The position numbers and the translations under genes were made by a program. This document shows positions 1 to 13,600 of a DNA stretch of 64,000 bases, piece by piece. The notes under the pieces were generated by a model that did not search any database, had not been told where the DNA came from, and was given only the letters and a program-made list of their open reading frames with translations. This stretch comes from Membranipora membranacea (Eukaryota > Bryozoa > Gymnolaemata > Cheilostomatida > Membraniporidae). Within the stretch, counting starts at the first letter, position 1, and each line of letters opens with the position of its first letter. The stretch is taken from positions 10,850,001 through 10,914,000 of the forward strand of contig OU612075.1 in assembly GCA_914767715.1 (NCBI GenBank), given 5' to 3'.

Positions 1-1459
1 TCTGACATTATATGAGATACAGGAACCAAGGGCTCTACCTTGTGGTCACACTCAATGTACTGAGTGTATCCATGTCAACTACCAGAATAAGGAGATAGAG
101 TGCAAGACTTGTAGGTAAGGCTATTAGAGTCAATGCCTCCAAAATAAGCTCTGTGTTGGAATAGTTTGGTGGTGCCAAGGTGCTTGGTTTTTATTTGATA
201 TTGTCATCACTAGGCATGACAATATCCAATTCATTTAGAGTAGGTTTTGTTGCAGATGCATTGCACAGATTAAGTTTAGCAATAATGATCCTCTCACAAC
301 AGCATCTTAAGTCTAAGCGAATAATATATTTATAGGGAAACCTTCAAAGATATAGACATCAGAGCACTACCCACAATTCCTGAGCACCTTGTACAGGAAG
401 CGTTGGCCGATACAGAGTTGGGATTACCATCAGCAGGAAGAGAATGTAATCGATGTGAGGATGAGAAAGTGAAGGCTGTGGTCTGTTGTGCTGACTGTAA
501 GAAAAGGTTCTGTCACCAACATGCTGAGGTAGGGACCAATCAACTGCAAGTCAGTATAGAAATATGTACGAATTTGTTTGTCTTGTGAAACTCATAAATA
601 CAACTACAATACCCGACACTCGTTGCTCAGTTGGGTAGCCTAATGGATAAGTTGAATTTCTATACCGGAATATGAATTTTCATCCTGGTTCTGGTTCTGA
701 GTTTAAAATAATCACATACCTGAACAAATTAATTATATAATACCTTATAATTATTATTAAGTATAAGTTAAGTATAAGTATTATGTATTTATTTATACAG
801 GAGCACTTGTTCCATGTCAGCGATCATGTACTTCTGCCAATAGAAGACAACCTGACTGAAGAAAGATACGAGATAAAAAGATGTCAAAATCACAAAAAGT
901 TTGTGCTTGATGAGATTTGCAGGCATTGCAAAGAGCAGTTTTGTAGCAGATGTGACATTAGGGGAAGATGTATTGCTTTAAACGCAGAGAGAGATGAAAG
1001 TGAGTTTGCTAAGCAAGGTTGATATGGAACTAGTAGAAGTTGATTGTTACCGCTCCTGTTTGATTGATTGATGGTTAGTTTTGAGTAGACGCTAGGCCTG
1101 GTTATAGGCAAAAATGAAGAGACACTAACGCTTTCACTGGTTCAGTTTTCTGTTTCTGGTAATAAAGTCCCGTGCGGAAATAAAAACCCTCAGAAACAAC
1201 GCTGTACTTTGAGTTGTTACATGCTTTTCATTTTAGGCCAAGGTCATGAGGTTGTCCCACTTAAAGATGTGACCGAAGGAATGAGGGAGAAACTTCGAAA
1301 GCTGTCACAGAATATTTTCGACAAATTAAAAAGATGTAGAGACATTGAAAAGTCTGGCTGGAGGCGTCTAGCTGATCTCGAAGCTCATACCGAGAACATC
1401 TATCAGGAGATCGATGAAATGGCTGAAAACATGGTGTGTTTTATTTTTATGCCTGATAC

Positions 1460-1591
1460 TAGTCTTAGTGCTCAGACGGCTCCAATATGGGTTAGTGGCA
1501 CAACATTATCAACCACCCATTTCCACTGTGAAAATGGGTGGTTGATAATGTAATGCCACTACTTCGCATTGGAGTCTGAGAACTTAGACTA
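1460..1591. mobile_element. Hairpin MITE, MULE-like, in intron 4 of copy 1
   Basis: A 132-bp near-palindrome whose ends read TAGTCTTAGTGCTCAGAC and the reverse complement. Its centre contains a second inverted repeat (AACCACCCATTT/AAATGGGTGGTT). The nine bases on either side (gcctgatac, gtctgaaac) agree at seven positions. It has the same termini as the element at 52583-52690, which has a perfect 9-bp duplication; this size is typical of Mutator-like elements. Confidence 0.75.
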
Positions 1592-2456
1592 GTCTGAAAC
1601 ATAAAGATATTACTTGGAAAGTTGTCATGTCATATCTTGGAAGACAATCCTTTCCATTAGTAAATAATTTAAGACTATCAATCTATGCAGTTCGGACAAA
1701 CCTTGGCCTGTTGTCAATGAAACAATGAAAAAATCAAAGATCTCAAAATTGTTTCTAATTACAACACAAATTAAATGATACCAAATTTTCATCATCGTTT
1801 TTTATTCTAAATGCAATTCGAGATGATTGTCAATGTCTATATGAAGGTTGCAAGAGCAACTTTGAGTTTAAGGCTTTAATAAATTTTGAGTCGATGGGTG
1901 TCTAATTACCATTACCATTTCTTCAACCATTGGCAGATTCAGCGAATCAGAAGAGAAGCAGAAGACCTGAAGACAGAATTTACAGACCATCTTAATGAGT
2001 CAACTGAGAAAGTAGGCAAGTTTTCTGAGGAGATGCTGCTGAACACCACAGTTTTAGATGACCTGTATATCCACGGTTCTCATCTAGCAGATAAGAGAGC
2101 AGACCAGCAGCTTCTAGAAGAGTTTGATGAGGTATCTTCAAACCTTACACAAACAAATGACAACATGGAGTATGAGACAAAGGTTGCCCTCAAAACACCA
2201 AATCTGCATACAGGTAATAAATTTGCATACAGGTATATTATTTATTATTATAATGGAGTTGACTAATATATATGTATATATATGTATATATATGTTTATA
2301 CTAATACCTGCACATGCGGGGCAATGACCACAATGACCAAGGGGTAAATAACCGAAACGAAGGAAATATTAGATGGCATAAAGCGATAGAGCTGGATTAA
2401 CGGATTAAACTGATATTATGTTCCTTCCTATTTCAGTGTTTGGGTCTAAATCCTTT

Positions 2457-2680
2457 AGGAGTAGGACGTAGCTCGGTTGGTGAGAGCGCCATCTTCAACA
2501 CGCAAGTGATGAAGGTCGTGGGTTCGAATCCCACTGCAGTCTATCATCTACTGGGGTAAGGTTGGCCCCAAGGTGTGCTCCGACCTGCCTGCAAACTGAG
2601 AACAAAAATGGCGCAGACATTGCAGCCTTGCCATTAAGGCAAAAAAAAAATTTCGCCGCCCATGCTTCGGGATGTGGTGT
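2457..2680 (+). repeat. tRNA-headed SINE in intron 5 of copy 1
   Basis: The head has an A-box (TAGCTCGGTTGG, one change from the other copies) and a perfect B-box (GGTTCGAATCC). A shared body and the A-rich tail after AAGGC follow. No acceptor-stem pairing is visible, so it is a tRNA-derived SINE and not a working tRNA gene. It sits at the same intronic position in copies 2, 4 and 5. Confidence 0.75.
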
Positions 2681-4007
2681 GTGATATGTCATCCGAATTT
2701 AATCAACCTTTAGGAATATGTAGACATGACCAGGGAAATTGGAACCCGTTTGTTAAAAAAGTAAGAACTAGAAACTAAAAGTACAAATGGATTGCAGCAC
2801 GCTGTCCACATGTGACTGTAGGGATAAGCTTACACAAGTTTATAATGATAGTAGTCGAAAACTATCTAATCACCAGTTTGATTTTTATTTTCCAGGTCCA
2901 GGCTCAGTGAATTTGAATGGAGAAATGGGATTCCTGCCAACAGCCATAACACATACGAGAAAACAGCTGCCTGGTACATTGGGTGAGCTGGATGCACGAC
3001 GACAGAATATTTTGCACCACACCGAGCGGCCTTGAGATTAGAGACCCTGTTGACTTGAAACTACAGAAGCAACACCTAGATAATAACTATATGTATTCCT
3101 CTGCTACTTTCTGTGGAAGCAAACAGTTTATCAATGCCGCTACATCTGACTTTAAGAAACACATAACCTTTTCTGGATCACTCGAGCAACCTACTCGTTC
3201 TATATTACACAGTGATGTCACTGTTGGCCCAGCTCTTCCTACCCAAGTGTCAGCGAACAAAAACCAAGTAGCAACCATTGACCGAGCCAATAACATGTTA
3301 AAACTCTTTTCAACTATTAAAGAAGAGCACCAGTTTGACATTCAGCTGCCAGAAGGACAGGACCCATATGGAGTTCATCTCACATCCGATGCAGCACTAG
3401 TGACATTGTTAGAAGAAGGGAAGCTGTGTAAATATGCTCTGTCACCATCACCAGACCCAATATGGACATATGAAGGACTGGAGGGACCTACAGGAGTAAC
3501 AACAGATGAGTCAGGCTTCATCTATGTAGCAAGTTGGGATGAGCCCAGAATCTACATCATCTCAGCTGAAGGTAAGTTTTATTAGCAACCCAGACAGCGT
3601 TAATTTAGTTTTACTTGATTATTTTATTTGAATATATTTAGAGGTCAAATCTTAAATTTGAATGTGGCCTAATATGAATTTATTTGAAATGTTTAAGCAC
3701 CACTTTAGTTTGTAACTCAAAAATATCACTATACAAAGTTTGGTTACCATTTGTAGGTGAGAAGATAAGAGAGCTGACTCACGAGAAGCTACAGGAGTGT
3801 CTAGATGATGATTCCTGGATCTCAGATATTGCTGTGAGAGATGGGAAGATGGTGTTAGCTTGTAAACAAGAGGGTGTCATGCTCTTCAATATGAGCCAGT
3901 TAAAGAGATTAACTGATACAGACTGTCAACAGCGCCAGCACTTGTTTATCCACCGATATGTCAACAACAACTCAAAATTGATGACCCAGGAAAAAAGTTT
4001 TGTGTGA

Positions 4008-7000
4008 ATGAGATCGTGTGATTAGCAAGCTAGAAGTGCTGTTCACAAATTGACAACCATTTTGACATGAACTACTTCATATACTCAATATTTCCGAGCA
4101 ATCACTTTAACAAATATTCTCTTGTCTGTTTTAGATGAAGTGATGGGTAGGTGTGATGCATGATAAAAGCCCTCACTCCCTCCACATCCGATAATAATAT
4201 AATATATATTTTCAACCCCAAGTTAATTCAAAATTGTGTTTCGCATGAATGAATTTTAGGGCAATCAACGTAACGTATATTTCAACCAGCGTGAATCAGT
4301 TACAGCTTAGACATTCCCCCAATCTGATCACCGCACACTATCCTGTCAGATAGACATTGAATGCGTGGTATTGAAAAAAGGATTTGTAAATTTTGTGTGA
4401 GTTATGTTAGTGAGATAGGGTTTGGCCAATCACTCAGCTATGATGTGGCAAGATTATATATCAATTCTAATTCACTCATCGAAATAAACGTCTTGATTCG
4501 ATTGTTGAATAATTTTTAGAGATGAAATGGTAACATATGTACATAGCCTACCTTGATCCTCGCCTAGGAAGCAGAGTCTGATACGCTTTTCTTCACTTAG
4601 TTGGTCAAAGTTTGTCCGTGAAAGAGTTTGCCGGCATCAAAAACTCGTTTAATCAGGCTCAACATATCTGATTGTAGGATGCACACTTTCAGGTGATGAG
4701 AATACTTCGTAAGGTGAACAGATACTTCAACTTTGGCATATCGCTCCTCACTGTGTATGAAATAGACAGTTTTCTGAGCTCTGATTTAGGCCTCAATTTG
4801 GAACTGTCCTCTCTTTAGTTTGGTACTTTTAACCCACGCCGCATAGGAAAAACGTGCTGAAAAGAGGGTTATCTTGAAAACCGCTTATAATAGGATAAAA
4901 ATTGTTTTTGATTCAGAATCTGCAACATTGAAAACTCATAACAAACAATGTTTGGTAACTAATTTTAGTATTTGGATAGTCAATAATAGCATTTTTGCCA
5001 GTTTTGCGGACAATTTGGCAGAATCTTTCATGAGTTTCGTCACTAAAATTAAGACTTATCAACAGTCAAGCCTCCAATGATTTGGAAACCCTGTCTCCCA
5101 GGGTTTTCAATGGTACAGACTCTGAATCAAAAATAATTTTTATCCTAGCATCAACGGTTTTCAATAAAACCCTCTTTCAGCAGGTTTTTCCTATGCGGCG
5201 TGGGTTAAAAGTACCAAACTGGAGAGAGGACAACTCCAAATTGGGGCATAAATAAGAGCTCAGAAAACTGTCTATAGTAAATAAGATGTGTCCATTAAAT
5301 TTCATCCTAAATATTCAACCTGTAGTTAATGCTGGGACGTCATAAATCGGTTCACAAATTTTATTGTTGTGATAACAACACTTCCATTCTCTTCTGCCGG
5401 CCTATGTCAGAGTGCAGTATTTAGTTTCAAACGTTAATGTTGTAGGTCGGTTGTAGTCAGCTTACGCTGTCTTTAAGACCAAATTGCAGCACTGTCCAAA
5501 ATCCGATCACTATGAAAATAATTTTGGCTTCTTGCCATAATCAAACAGGCAGAATATTGAATTGTCAGCACATATGCGTGTGTTGAATCATAATCCCCAA
5601 TGTTTCAAACATAAAATCTAGATTGTTGAGCTGGTAAACTCTGCATTACTGCACATTTAGCAATGAAAGTTGCAAACTTGAGGAGAAGCAAGTTTTCGTA
5701 TATATATGTCAAGATTTCATCATGAGATTGATTGAGATGCTCATCAACACACAGGGGTGGCTTCATGCTGCTGGGGCCGGCCACGAGGAGGTTGTACTAG
5801 AGAAGGCCTCGAAACTGCGCTTGACTCATGGTTTCTAGCTGAAGACCTGTGTGTTGTGCAGTGGTACGCGCACCACTGTATGTTGTATCCCTCATGATAA
5901 AAGTATCAATATTACTTTTTGAGCGCACTGTCTATATTAACATTGAATAGAGGAGTTGGGACAAAGTTATGTCTAACCTGCGGGTCTGTGATCAATTTGA
6001 ACAAGACAATGCTTGAGAATCAAACACAGCAGACAAGAGGTCACATATCTGATTTGTCATGTTGTTGAAAGGGTAATCCAATGTTAATAGAACAAATTCA
6101 AGCCTGCCTTTATCATATAAATATTGGTATGGGTTTGATCTCATCGCAGCAAAGTCAAGCATAAAAGAGACATTCAATGGGTCAAAGCGGCGTACAAGGT
6201 GATCTAGATTTGATTCGTCGATGTAATCACTCTGAACCACAATCTTGGCTTTACCTATAGCTGGATCGAAAGCTTAGCTAATTAATTGGAGCATCAGGCT
6301 ATAGAAATTACTAAAAAAACCAAACTACCCAAAATATGATGGACAGGTACAAAGCAGGCTGGATAGGAAATTGTTATGATAAAGTCACAAAATCTATTGA
6401 TTGGCACTTAATATGTTCCTACCTAATGCAAATATCTGAGGTATTCGATGCCAATATGTATTGAGATTTAATATGAAAAAACTACAAGCGGGATCCCTTA
6501 CATTTTTATACCAATTAATATAGAATATTAAGTTTTGAGTCTTTCAATTAAAAACAGTCTTAACCGTCAATTTTTCCCATTTCTAGAGTTTTTACGGCTT
6601 CACAAAACCAGATTTTTTTTAGTTATCAGTTCTAGAATGAATTTCCCTGAGTGGAAGACCAAATGAGCAAGGGATCTGAGCTAAGTGATACACAAAACTT
6701 GATACTCTAAATTTTAGTTCTGTCCCTGGGCTAACCACACATAATGAAAAGTATCACTGACAGGTCCGGCGCAGGTGCAAGATGTAGATACGGAAAACAT
6801 TAAAAATCATGAGTTTGGAGTTGTCGATAGGGTATTTCAGCTAAAACCTTTCAAAACCTATCAGTTATTGTTCATTGCTGAAATGACCAGAGGTGTCACT
6901 CCTAGGTTGTTCAGAGTTTGACAGAATAATTCATCCTTTGAGTGATGGGTCTCGTATAGAATGTGCCCAATTATTACATTTGGAGAGCAAGGGTTTTCAG

Positions 7001-7665
7001 CGAAATGATAGCAAGAATTTTTGTAACATCGAAAGAAACGCAAGCATGATTCATCACCATACTGAGATTAGATTCTATGTGATACTTTAACCTCACTGCT
7101 ATGAGATAAGCAGCATGGTAAAACTATTGCATTTGTTAGAGCTCTTATCTTATCTTACTCGTGACACAAAATTTTAGTATTGCGTGTTCTGTCTCCCAAA
7201 TGAACAGTTTCAGTTTTCCGGGTAGAGAAATCTTAGGTAAGTAATTCTTAATTTTCCTATGGTTCTATATTTGATTAGAACACCTAACATGTTCCAAGTA
7301 GGTCACCAAAATGAATAATTGGAAGAGCTAATCTAGTATAGTAGATGCTAAGATAGCCATCTGAGGGTTCTCAGATGTAAAGGTTTAGTTGAAATTAGCA
7401 AGGAAGTGAGAGCTTGGAAGAGTGTGGAGGAATTATGTGGGCTTTCCTCATGTTATGACTGTATGGTGAGTACTAGATCTAATTTGATCTACTTTGCCTG
7501 CATTTTGGTTTGGCTCCCCCTCCACTGGTCTTTCAGCGTGACCAGTGGACAGGGAACAACTCCAAATGCAGGTTAATAAAGCAAACTTGGTTATGGTGAG
7601 GCTTTTAGCTAACACTAACAACTTTTAATTTTAGTTGCAGATTGTCGTATTGAAGTAAAGTAGTG
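4008..7665. other. Intergenic duplicated flank between copies 1 and 2
   Basis: The first part (to about 6250) is the 3' flank repeated behind copies 2, 3 and 4. From about 6890 it is the type-A 5' flank shared with copy 3 (GCTATGAGATAAGCAGCATG at both). It holds the foldback at 4765-5272 and, at 6059-6066, the uninterrupted paralogue of the giant-transposon target site. A palindromic MITE-like block at about 7470-7590 carries CCACTGGTC and GACCAGTGG. I see no coding exon here. Confidence 0.6.
4765..5272. mobile_element. Foldback/MITE with long inverted repeats and TA target site
   Basis: Arms of about 180 bp (start GACAGTTTTCTGAGCTC, end its complement) flank a short AT-rich centre. Copy 2's flank near 15820 lacks it and reads GAAATAGTAAATAAG, so the insertion falls within GAAATA with TA on both sides. 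TA duplication suggests a Tc1/mariner-mobilised, non-autonomous element. No coding capacity is seen. Confidence 0.75.
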
Positions 7666-10600
7666 ATGGAGAATATAAACATAGCAGTAACCAGAGATAC
7701 AGCCTGTGGATTCTGTGGTCTGACATTATATGAGATACAGGAACCAAGAGCTCTACCCTGTGGTCACACTCAATGTACTGAGTGTATTCATGTCAACTAT
7801 CAGAATAAGGAGATTGAGTGTAAGACTTGCAGGTAAGGCTATTACCCTTGTTGAACCCACAAACGTCGCAAACGTCAAAACGTCGCAATCTAGCGTTCCA
7901 CTAACGTCGCAATCCAAAAAATGTCGCAAACCCACAAACGTTGCAATCTTTTAAACGTCGCAATAGCTTGAACCCACTAACGTCGCAAATGTCGCAACTC
8001 AACAAAAATACGAAGTTGTCTTCTAATTTGATGCAAATTTGGTGATGATGATATGTTGCGAGAAGTAGAAAGGAGCATACAAACTGCAAAACACGGTTGG
8101 GAATTGAATATCAACATTATATATTCACTATGTTTCCATGGGTCGAATGATCATTCGCATCCTATCCAATAGATTTTGGCTGTCATGTGTGGTTTGGCTT
8201 GTTATGTAATCAAAACACAATACAATAACTATATGATCCGACCAAATTCGGTTTGTGAAAGCGAACGACCGATGAGTAAGAAATCGAATAGCTTGATGGT
8301 TTCCATGTGCCGAATGAAGGGCTAAAATCGCCTATATGCGCATTAGTACGGAGCATGGAAACATAGTGATTGTGCCATGCATAATTGTTGTGTATTTTTC
8401 AGGTTATTTGAATCATTTTGTCACTTTCTAGGGTTGTTTATTGTTACCTCAGAATCCATTAACGATGTCATGAATGGGTGTTAATCAAGATTTAGCGCAA
8501 GTAAGGCAATTATCTGCATACATGTCAAGCTTGAAATAATAATAATAAAACCTCAACAGGATACCATAGGAACCATTAGCATACAATAGGATGCGATATT
8601 ACACCTTGCATTTCAATTGTATTTTCATCACTAGAATTATATGCAGTTTGTAATATCAAATCCTGGGTTATGGACAAGAGACCTTGATAGTGGGTCAATG
8701 ATAGTGCAGTTGAAAATTTAAAGAATTTGATATCGCTTTGTGATCCAGCGGCTTATTGTAAATGGCCATGGTTATGTTGCATCTAGATGCCAGATCATGT
8801 GACATGTCATAGCAATCGAGGACAATTGCAACCAAGGGAGTGCAGATGTCACATCCAGAGCAGCAAATAGGAGAATTGTCTATACCAACATCAGACACAA
8901 TAACAACATCCAATATCTTTGGAATCAAGGACACGCAATTAAATTCAAATCTAAATTATATTCTTAATACCGGTGCCACCCACTCTTGCGGCTGATCAAC
9001 CCTGGATCAACCCACTCTTGCGGCCGATCAACACTGGATCAACCCACTCTTGCGGCCGATTCAATCCTCTTTTTGTGGCAATTGAGAAGTGTGTTTTATT
9101 CTTGATTTTTTGCTGGTGTGCGTCAGCAGTTTTTTAAGGTGTCTGGAACCATGCTATATGAGAGCATGGTTCACCAATGCAAGGGCCTCTTTATTTGCAA
9201 CTTCATTTAGAGACAGGTCAGTTTTTCCTGTTTACAGTTTACAGTTTACAGTTTTTATCATAATATTTTCATTTATTGTACATTATTGATATTTATAGGG
9301 AAATAGAACTTGCCTTATTAATTGATAATGGCACAGTATAACACTTGGTTGGATTATTTATATCATCAACTAATTTAGTTAAATGAATTAAATTGAGCAT
9401 GCATGGCATCATTAGCTAGAAAGAATAAATTGTTGAAATAAGACATGCATTGTTAAGTTGAATTGCGTTTGATGTTAAACTTGATAAGAGTTAAAAGGCA
9501 TGCTCTTGAGTCAAGTGCTTGATCTCAAATCAAATTAGATCGCATGTAAATAAGTCAGTGTCACATAGTGAGAATCATCATACCGAGCTCGTGAGCACAG
9601 ATCTCAGTAGCGGAGAGTTAATGTGGTGACTCCATAACTCAGAATCCCACAGTTATATAATAAATGGGTTTCCCCAAAAAATTCAAGTCAAATTACAATT
9701 GGCCTCAATATACTTAGGTAATTCCATAGATATGCATTATGGGAACCGTTAACCTCTTAAATTTTATCGAATTTGTTATTGTATACTCTCTGAAAGAGAA
9801 GTCTTCAAAGTGCCACATCCTGCAAGACCATGGCAAACAGTGGCCTTTCTTGACAAGCATTGCTGGAAGGAGAGGGGAACCCCTCCGACAAAACTTGTCA
9901 AGACAGGGTAAGGGACCAAAAGCAGATGAAATTTTTTGAGATATCGTGATTTGCTTATTAAGTAATCAAATCAATTTAAACAATTTGCCGCTCAACTATG
10001 CCTGGGTACCCAAAGACTATTTATCCTACCTCTAAAACTTCAACCTGCTTTTGCCTATCTAGCCGGCAAGGTAAGCAGTATCTATCTATTCTACCTATGC
10101 ATACAGTGGGCTGCCTATACTATCTATTCAGTGGTATGGAGGAGGGCCAATGAATAAAATAATAAAGAGCTGAGAAGATCTGCTGTAGCCATAGCCTACT
10201 TGTTATCCATATTGATAAATAAATGGTCAGCCAGTGCCTATATCATAGATATATATTATGTATAAGATTAAACATTCTCATGGCACACAGCATTGTCTAG
10301 GAACACAGGCTTTTGTTTTCATTGATCAAACTAAAATTAACTCAATAAACATGCTCAGGGCTCTCAGATGGTTGTTCATGTGCATCTGTTTGTAATCAAG
10401 GTTCATTAATGTTCAACCAGGGAAAATGGATGAACTTTCTACCATACCATTTTATTTCATAAGTAATATATAGTATTTGCTGTCCGTCTAGGTAGACGAT
10501 GACTGCACCGAGGTGCGGCATAAGTGGGATGTAGAAAACATGTGATGAGTCATTCTATTTTACTTTGTGAGGAAATAGCTCCCAACGAAATGAAATTAAA

Positions 10601-13600
10601 AAATTACATGGTATATGGCATATAAAAAAAGTTTGACTTTATTTATCTGGGAAATCCAAAGCGTTGCATGATGGGAAGGCTGTGCAATTTGATGAATTAA
10701 GGCCATGTCATCAAGAGAAAAAAATATAGCACTCAATCCAACTGTGTCAATACCTCTTGACAAGTTCAATCTTTAGCTAAATCAAATATTAAGGTACATC
10801 ACAAATTGGTATGTCACCATATCTGCTAGATAGTGATTAGCATCCCTTTTATGACAGCATTAAAGGATTCTGAGGTAACAACAAACGACCCTGGGAAGTG
10901 AAAAAAATGATTCAAATAACCTGAGAAATACTCAACAATTATCCATAGCACAATATATAACGTTGATATTCAATTCCCCACCGTGTTTTGAAGTTTGTAT
11001 GCTCCTTTCTACTTCTCGCAACGTATCATCATCACCAATTTGCATCAAATGAGAAGACAACTTCGTATTTTTTGTTGAGTTGCGACATTTGCGACGTTAG
11101 TGGGTTCGAGCTATTGCGACGTTTAAAAAATTTGTGAGTTTGCGACATTTTTTGGATTGCGACGTTATAGGAACAACCCTCCTTCAGTGTTGACAACTAA
11201 GACGGAGGATATCCTCATTTTAGTAAATGAGGTTATATTGCATAAAAGTACCTTGATGAGAGGTGTGTCACGGAAGCACAGCAAAATGATTTTCGAGCCA
11301 ACACCTTCCTTCTCATAAATCCAGCAATAAGCTTGAATGATGATATTTACAGGGAAACCTTCAAAGACATAGACATCAGAGCACTACCCACAATTCCTGA
11401 GCACCTTGTACCGGAAGCACTGGCTGATACAGAGTTAGGATTACCGTCAGCAGGAAGAGAATGTAATCGATGTGTGGGTGAGAAAGTGAAGGCTGTGGTC
11501 TGCTGTGCTGACTGTAAGAAAAGGTTCTGTCACCAACATGCTGAGGTAGGAACCCATCACCCTCAAGTCAGTATAGAAATATGCACATATTTTTGTGAAA
11601 CTCATAAAAACAACTATGATACCTGACAACTGTTACCTAGCTGGGTCGCCAAATGGATAAATCATATAAACAAATGTTCTTCTGAATACGAATTTTCAAT
11701 CTGTACATCATTCTGAGTTTAAAAGTATTACATACCTGAACAAAGTAATTTTATAATTTTCGATGACTTAGATAGTATATTGTACTATTTATACAGGAGC
11801 ACTTGTTCCATTGTGGCGATCATGCACTTCTGCCGATAGAAGACAACCTGACACCAGAAAGATACGAGGTAGAAAGATGTAAGACTCACAAGAAGCATGT
11901 CCTTGAGGAGATTTGTAAGAACTGTATGAAGCAGTTCTGTAGGAGGTGTGATTCCAGGGTAGCATGTTCAGCCTTAAATCAGAGGAGTGATCGGGCTGCA
12001 GCCCTTAATCAAGGTTGGTGTAGAATGAGTCCATGAGTTAATTGCAGAGTAAAGGGAAGAGACAACGGAAAACAGTATTGTGAGAAACCATCACTTTGAT
12101 TACAGAGACCAGGTTAAATTCACTGGCCATTTTTGGTCAGGCTAATGTTTGATTGAATGAAGAGCCACTATCCGAGCAAAAGTTTCAGATTTTTTTATCA
12201 TGTATCAGTCTAATAGGATAACCAAATAGGAAAGTAGTAGAGACTTTTATTCATAGAGTTCAAGGTTCAATGCCAGATCCTTATCAGCAAAATTTAAAAT
12301 ATGGAGATAGGGTTCGTTTGAACACCCAAAATGCAATGAAGATATCCGGGGATTAAACCTCTGGAAATAATAACTATCCTTTCTGTTGTTCTTGTAATTT
12401 TAGGCATGTGCCATGAGGTTGTCCCACATAAAGATGTGACCAAAGAAATGAGGGAGAAACTACGACAGCTGTCACAGAATATTTTAGACAAAATAAAAAG
12501 ATGTAGAGACATTGAAAAGTCTGGCTGGAGGCGTTTAGCTGAATTGGAAACTCATGTAGATAACATTTATAATCAGATAGATGAAAGGGCTGAAAATCTG
12601 GTGAGTTGTTTTTTGATGCAAAGAAGTAAATTGGAATTCGTATTTTCATGATACAGGAGCAAGCAACTCATCTACTATTATAGGAGATGCTTTAAGACCA
12701 GGTTCATTAATCATTGTATGTAGCTCATGCGTTGGGTCATCAGAGCAACAATGGTGTTTTTGCTAAATAAATTTGATCCAAGAGGGTGACTTGAAAATTG
12801 AACAACCCCGAATTTAGTAGATCATTTTCGATCCAATTTGCCGGCATTCCAGTTGTTCGTACTCTTCAAGTGAGCTGCCAACCTATTGCCAGCAACCCAA
12901 ACTCCGATGAAGGCAAATTGGATCATTTTGGTCTAGAGTGTGTTGGTAAAATCACACTACATTGTCTATTGGTTTCTTTGTGCGTGTTTTGGTTTCAGCA
13001 AACCAAAAGAGAAGCTGAGGACCTGAAAACAGAATTTAATGACCATCTTAACAAGTCGACAGAAATGGTAGGCGAGTTTTCTGAGGAAATGCTGCTGAAC
13101 ACCACAGTTCTGGATGACCTGTATATCTATGGAACTCATTTAGCAGACAGAAGAGCAGACGAGCAGCTACTGGAAGAGTTTGATGAGGTATCTTCAAACC
13201 TTACACAAACAAATGACAACATGGAGTATGAGACAAAGGTTGCCCTCAAAACACCTTATCTGCATACAGGTAATAAGTTTGCGTACAGGTATATTATATA
13301 TTATTATAATGGAGTTGACTAATATATATATATGTATATATATATGTATATACTAATACCTGCACATGCTGGGCAATGACCGCAATGACCAAGGGGTAAA
13401 TAACCGAAACGAAGGAAATATTAGATGGCATAAAGCGATAGAGCTGGATTAATAGATTAAACTGATATTATCTTCCTTCCTGTTTCAGTGTTTGGGTATA
13501 AATCCTTTAGGAGTAGGAGGTAGCTCAGTTGGTGAGAGCGCCGTCTTCAACACGCAAGTGATGAAGGTCGTGTGTTCGAATCCGACTGCAGTCTATTATC

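Larger units (their letters stand above)
1..4007 (+). pseudogene. TRIM-like RING/B-box/propeller gene, copy 1 (5' cut by window, frameshifted)
   Basis: Family role (known for RBCC/TRIM proteins): RING-type E3 ubiquitin ligase, cytoplasmic or nuclear. Exons read by paralogy and GT-AG borders: 1-114 (end of RING, CGHTQC motif), 336-528 (B-box 1, C-x2-C and CHQH), 801-1017 (B-box 2), 1237-1433 and 1937-2213 (coiled coil), 2896-3571 (propeller), 3757-4007. The propeller exon is 676 nt against 684 nt in copies 2 and 4. The net 8-nt loss, just after the shared AITH motif, shifts the frame to a stop at 3035; the old frame reopens near 2983. In the last exon the paralogous stop codon TAG is CAG, so reading runs 36 codons further. 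The AATAAA found downstream of copies 2-4 is AATGAA here. Several lesions suggest a decaying gene, although a sequencing error could explain any one of them. Confidence 0.75.
7849..11175. mobile_element. 3.3-kb non-autonomous inverted-repeat DNA element in intron 1 of copy 2
   Basis: Left arm 7902-8115 and right arm 10962-11167 are near-perfect inverted repeats about 210 bp long, full of a degenerate AACGTCGCAA motif. The extreme ends read TGTT...AACA with ACCCT on both sides, a possible 5-bp target duplication. The same intron in copies 1, 4 and 5 lacks it. No transposase-like reading frame is seen inside, so it is probably non-autonomous. Exact ends are less certain than the arms. Confidence 0.8.

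Noticed and set aside
2457-2545. tRNA gene in intron 5
   Set aside because: A- and B-boxes are present, but no acceptor-stem pairing is seen and the same body and A-rich tail follow in four copies, as in a SINE.
2787-2895. ATG-led start before the propeller exon (MDCSTLSTCDC...)
   Set aside because: It is intronic sequence conserved in all copies by duplication; the coiled-coil exon joins in phase at the TTTTCCAG acceptor instead.
3087-3341. Antisense frames over the propeller exon (also at 13948, 42510, 50976)
   Set aside because: They mirror the real exon in every copy and show no domain of their own.
12798-12998. N-terminal extension of exon 5 in copy 2
   Set aside because: Open by chance through the intronic hairpin; paralogous acceptors and phase place the exon start at 12999.
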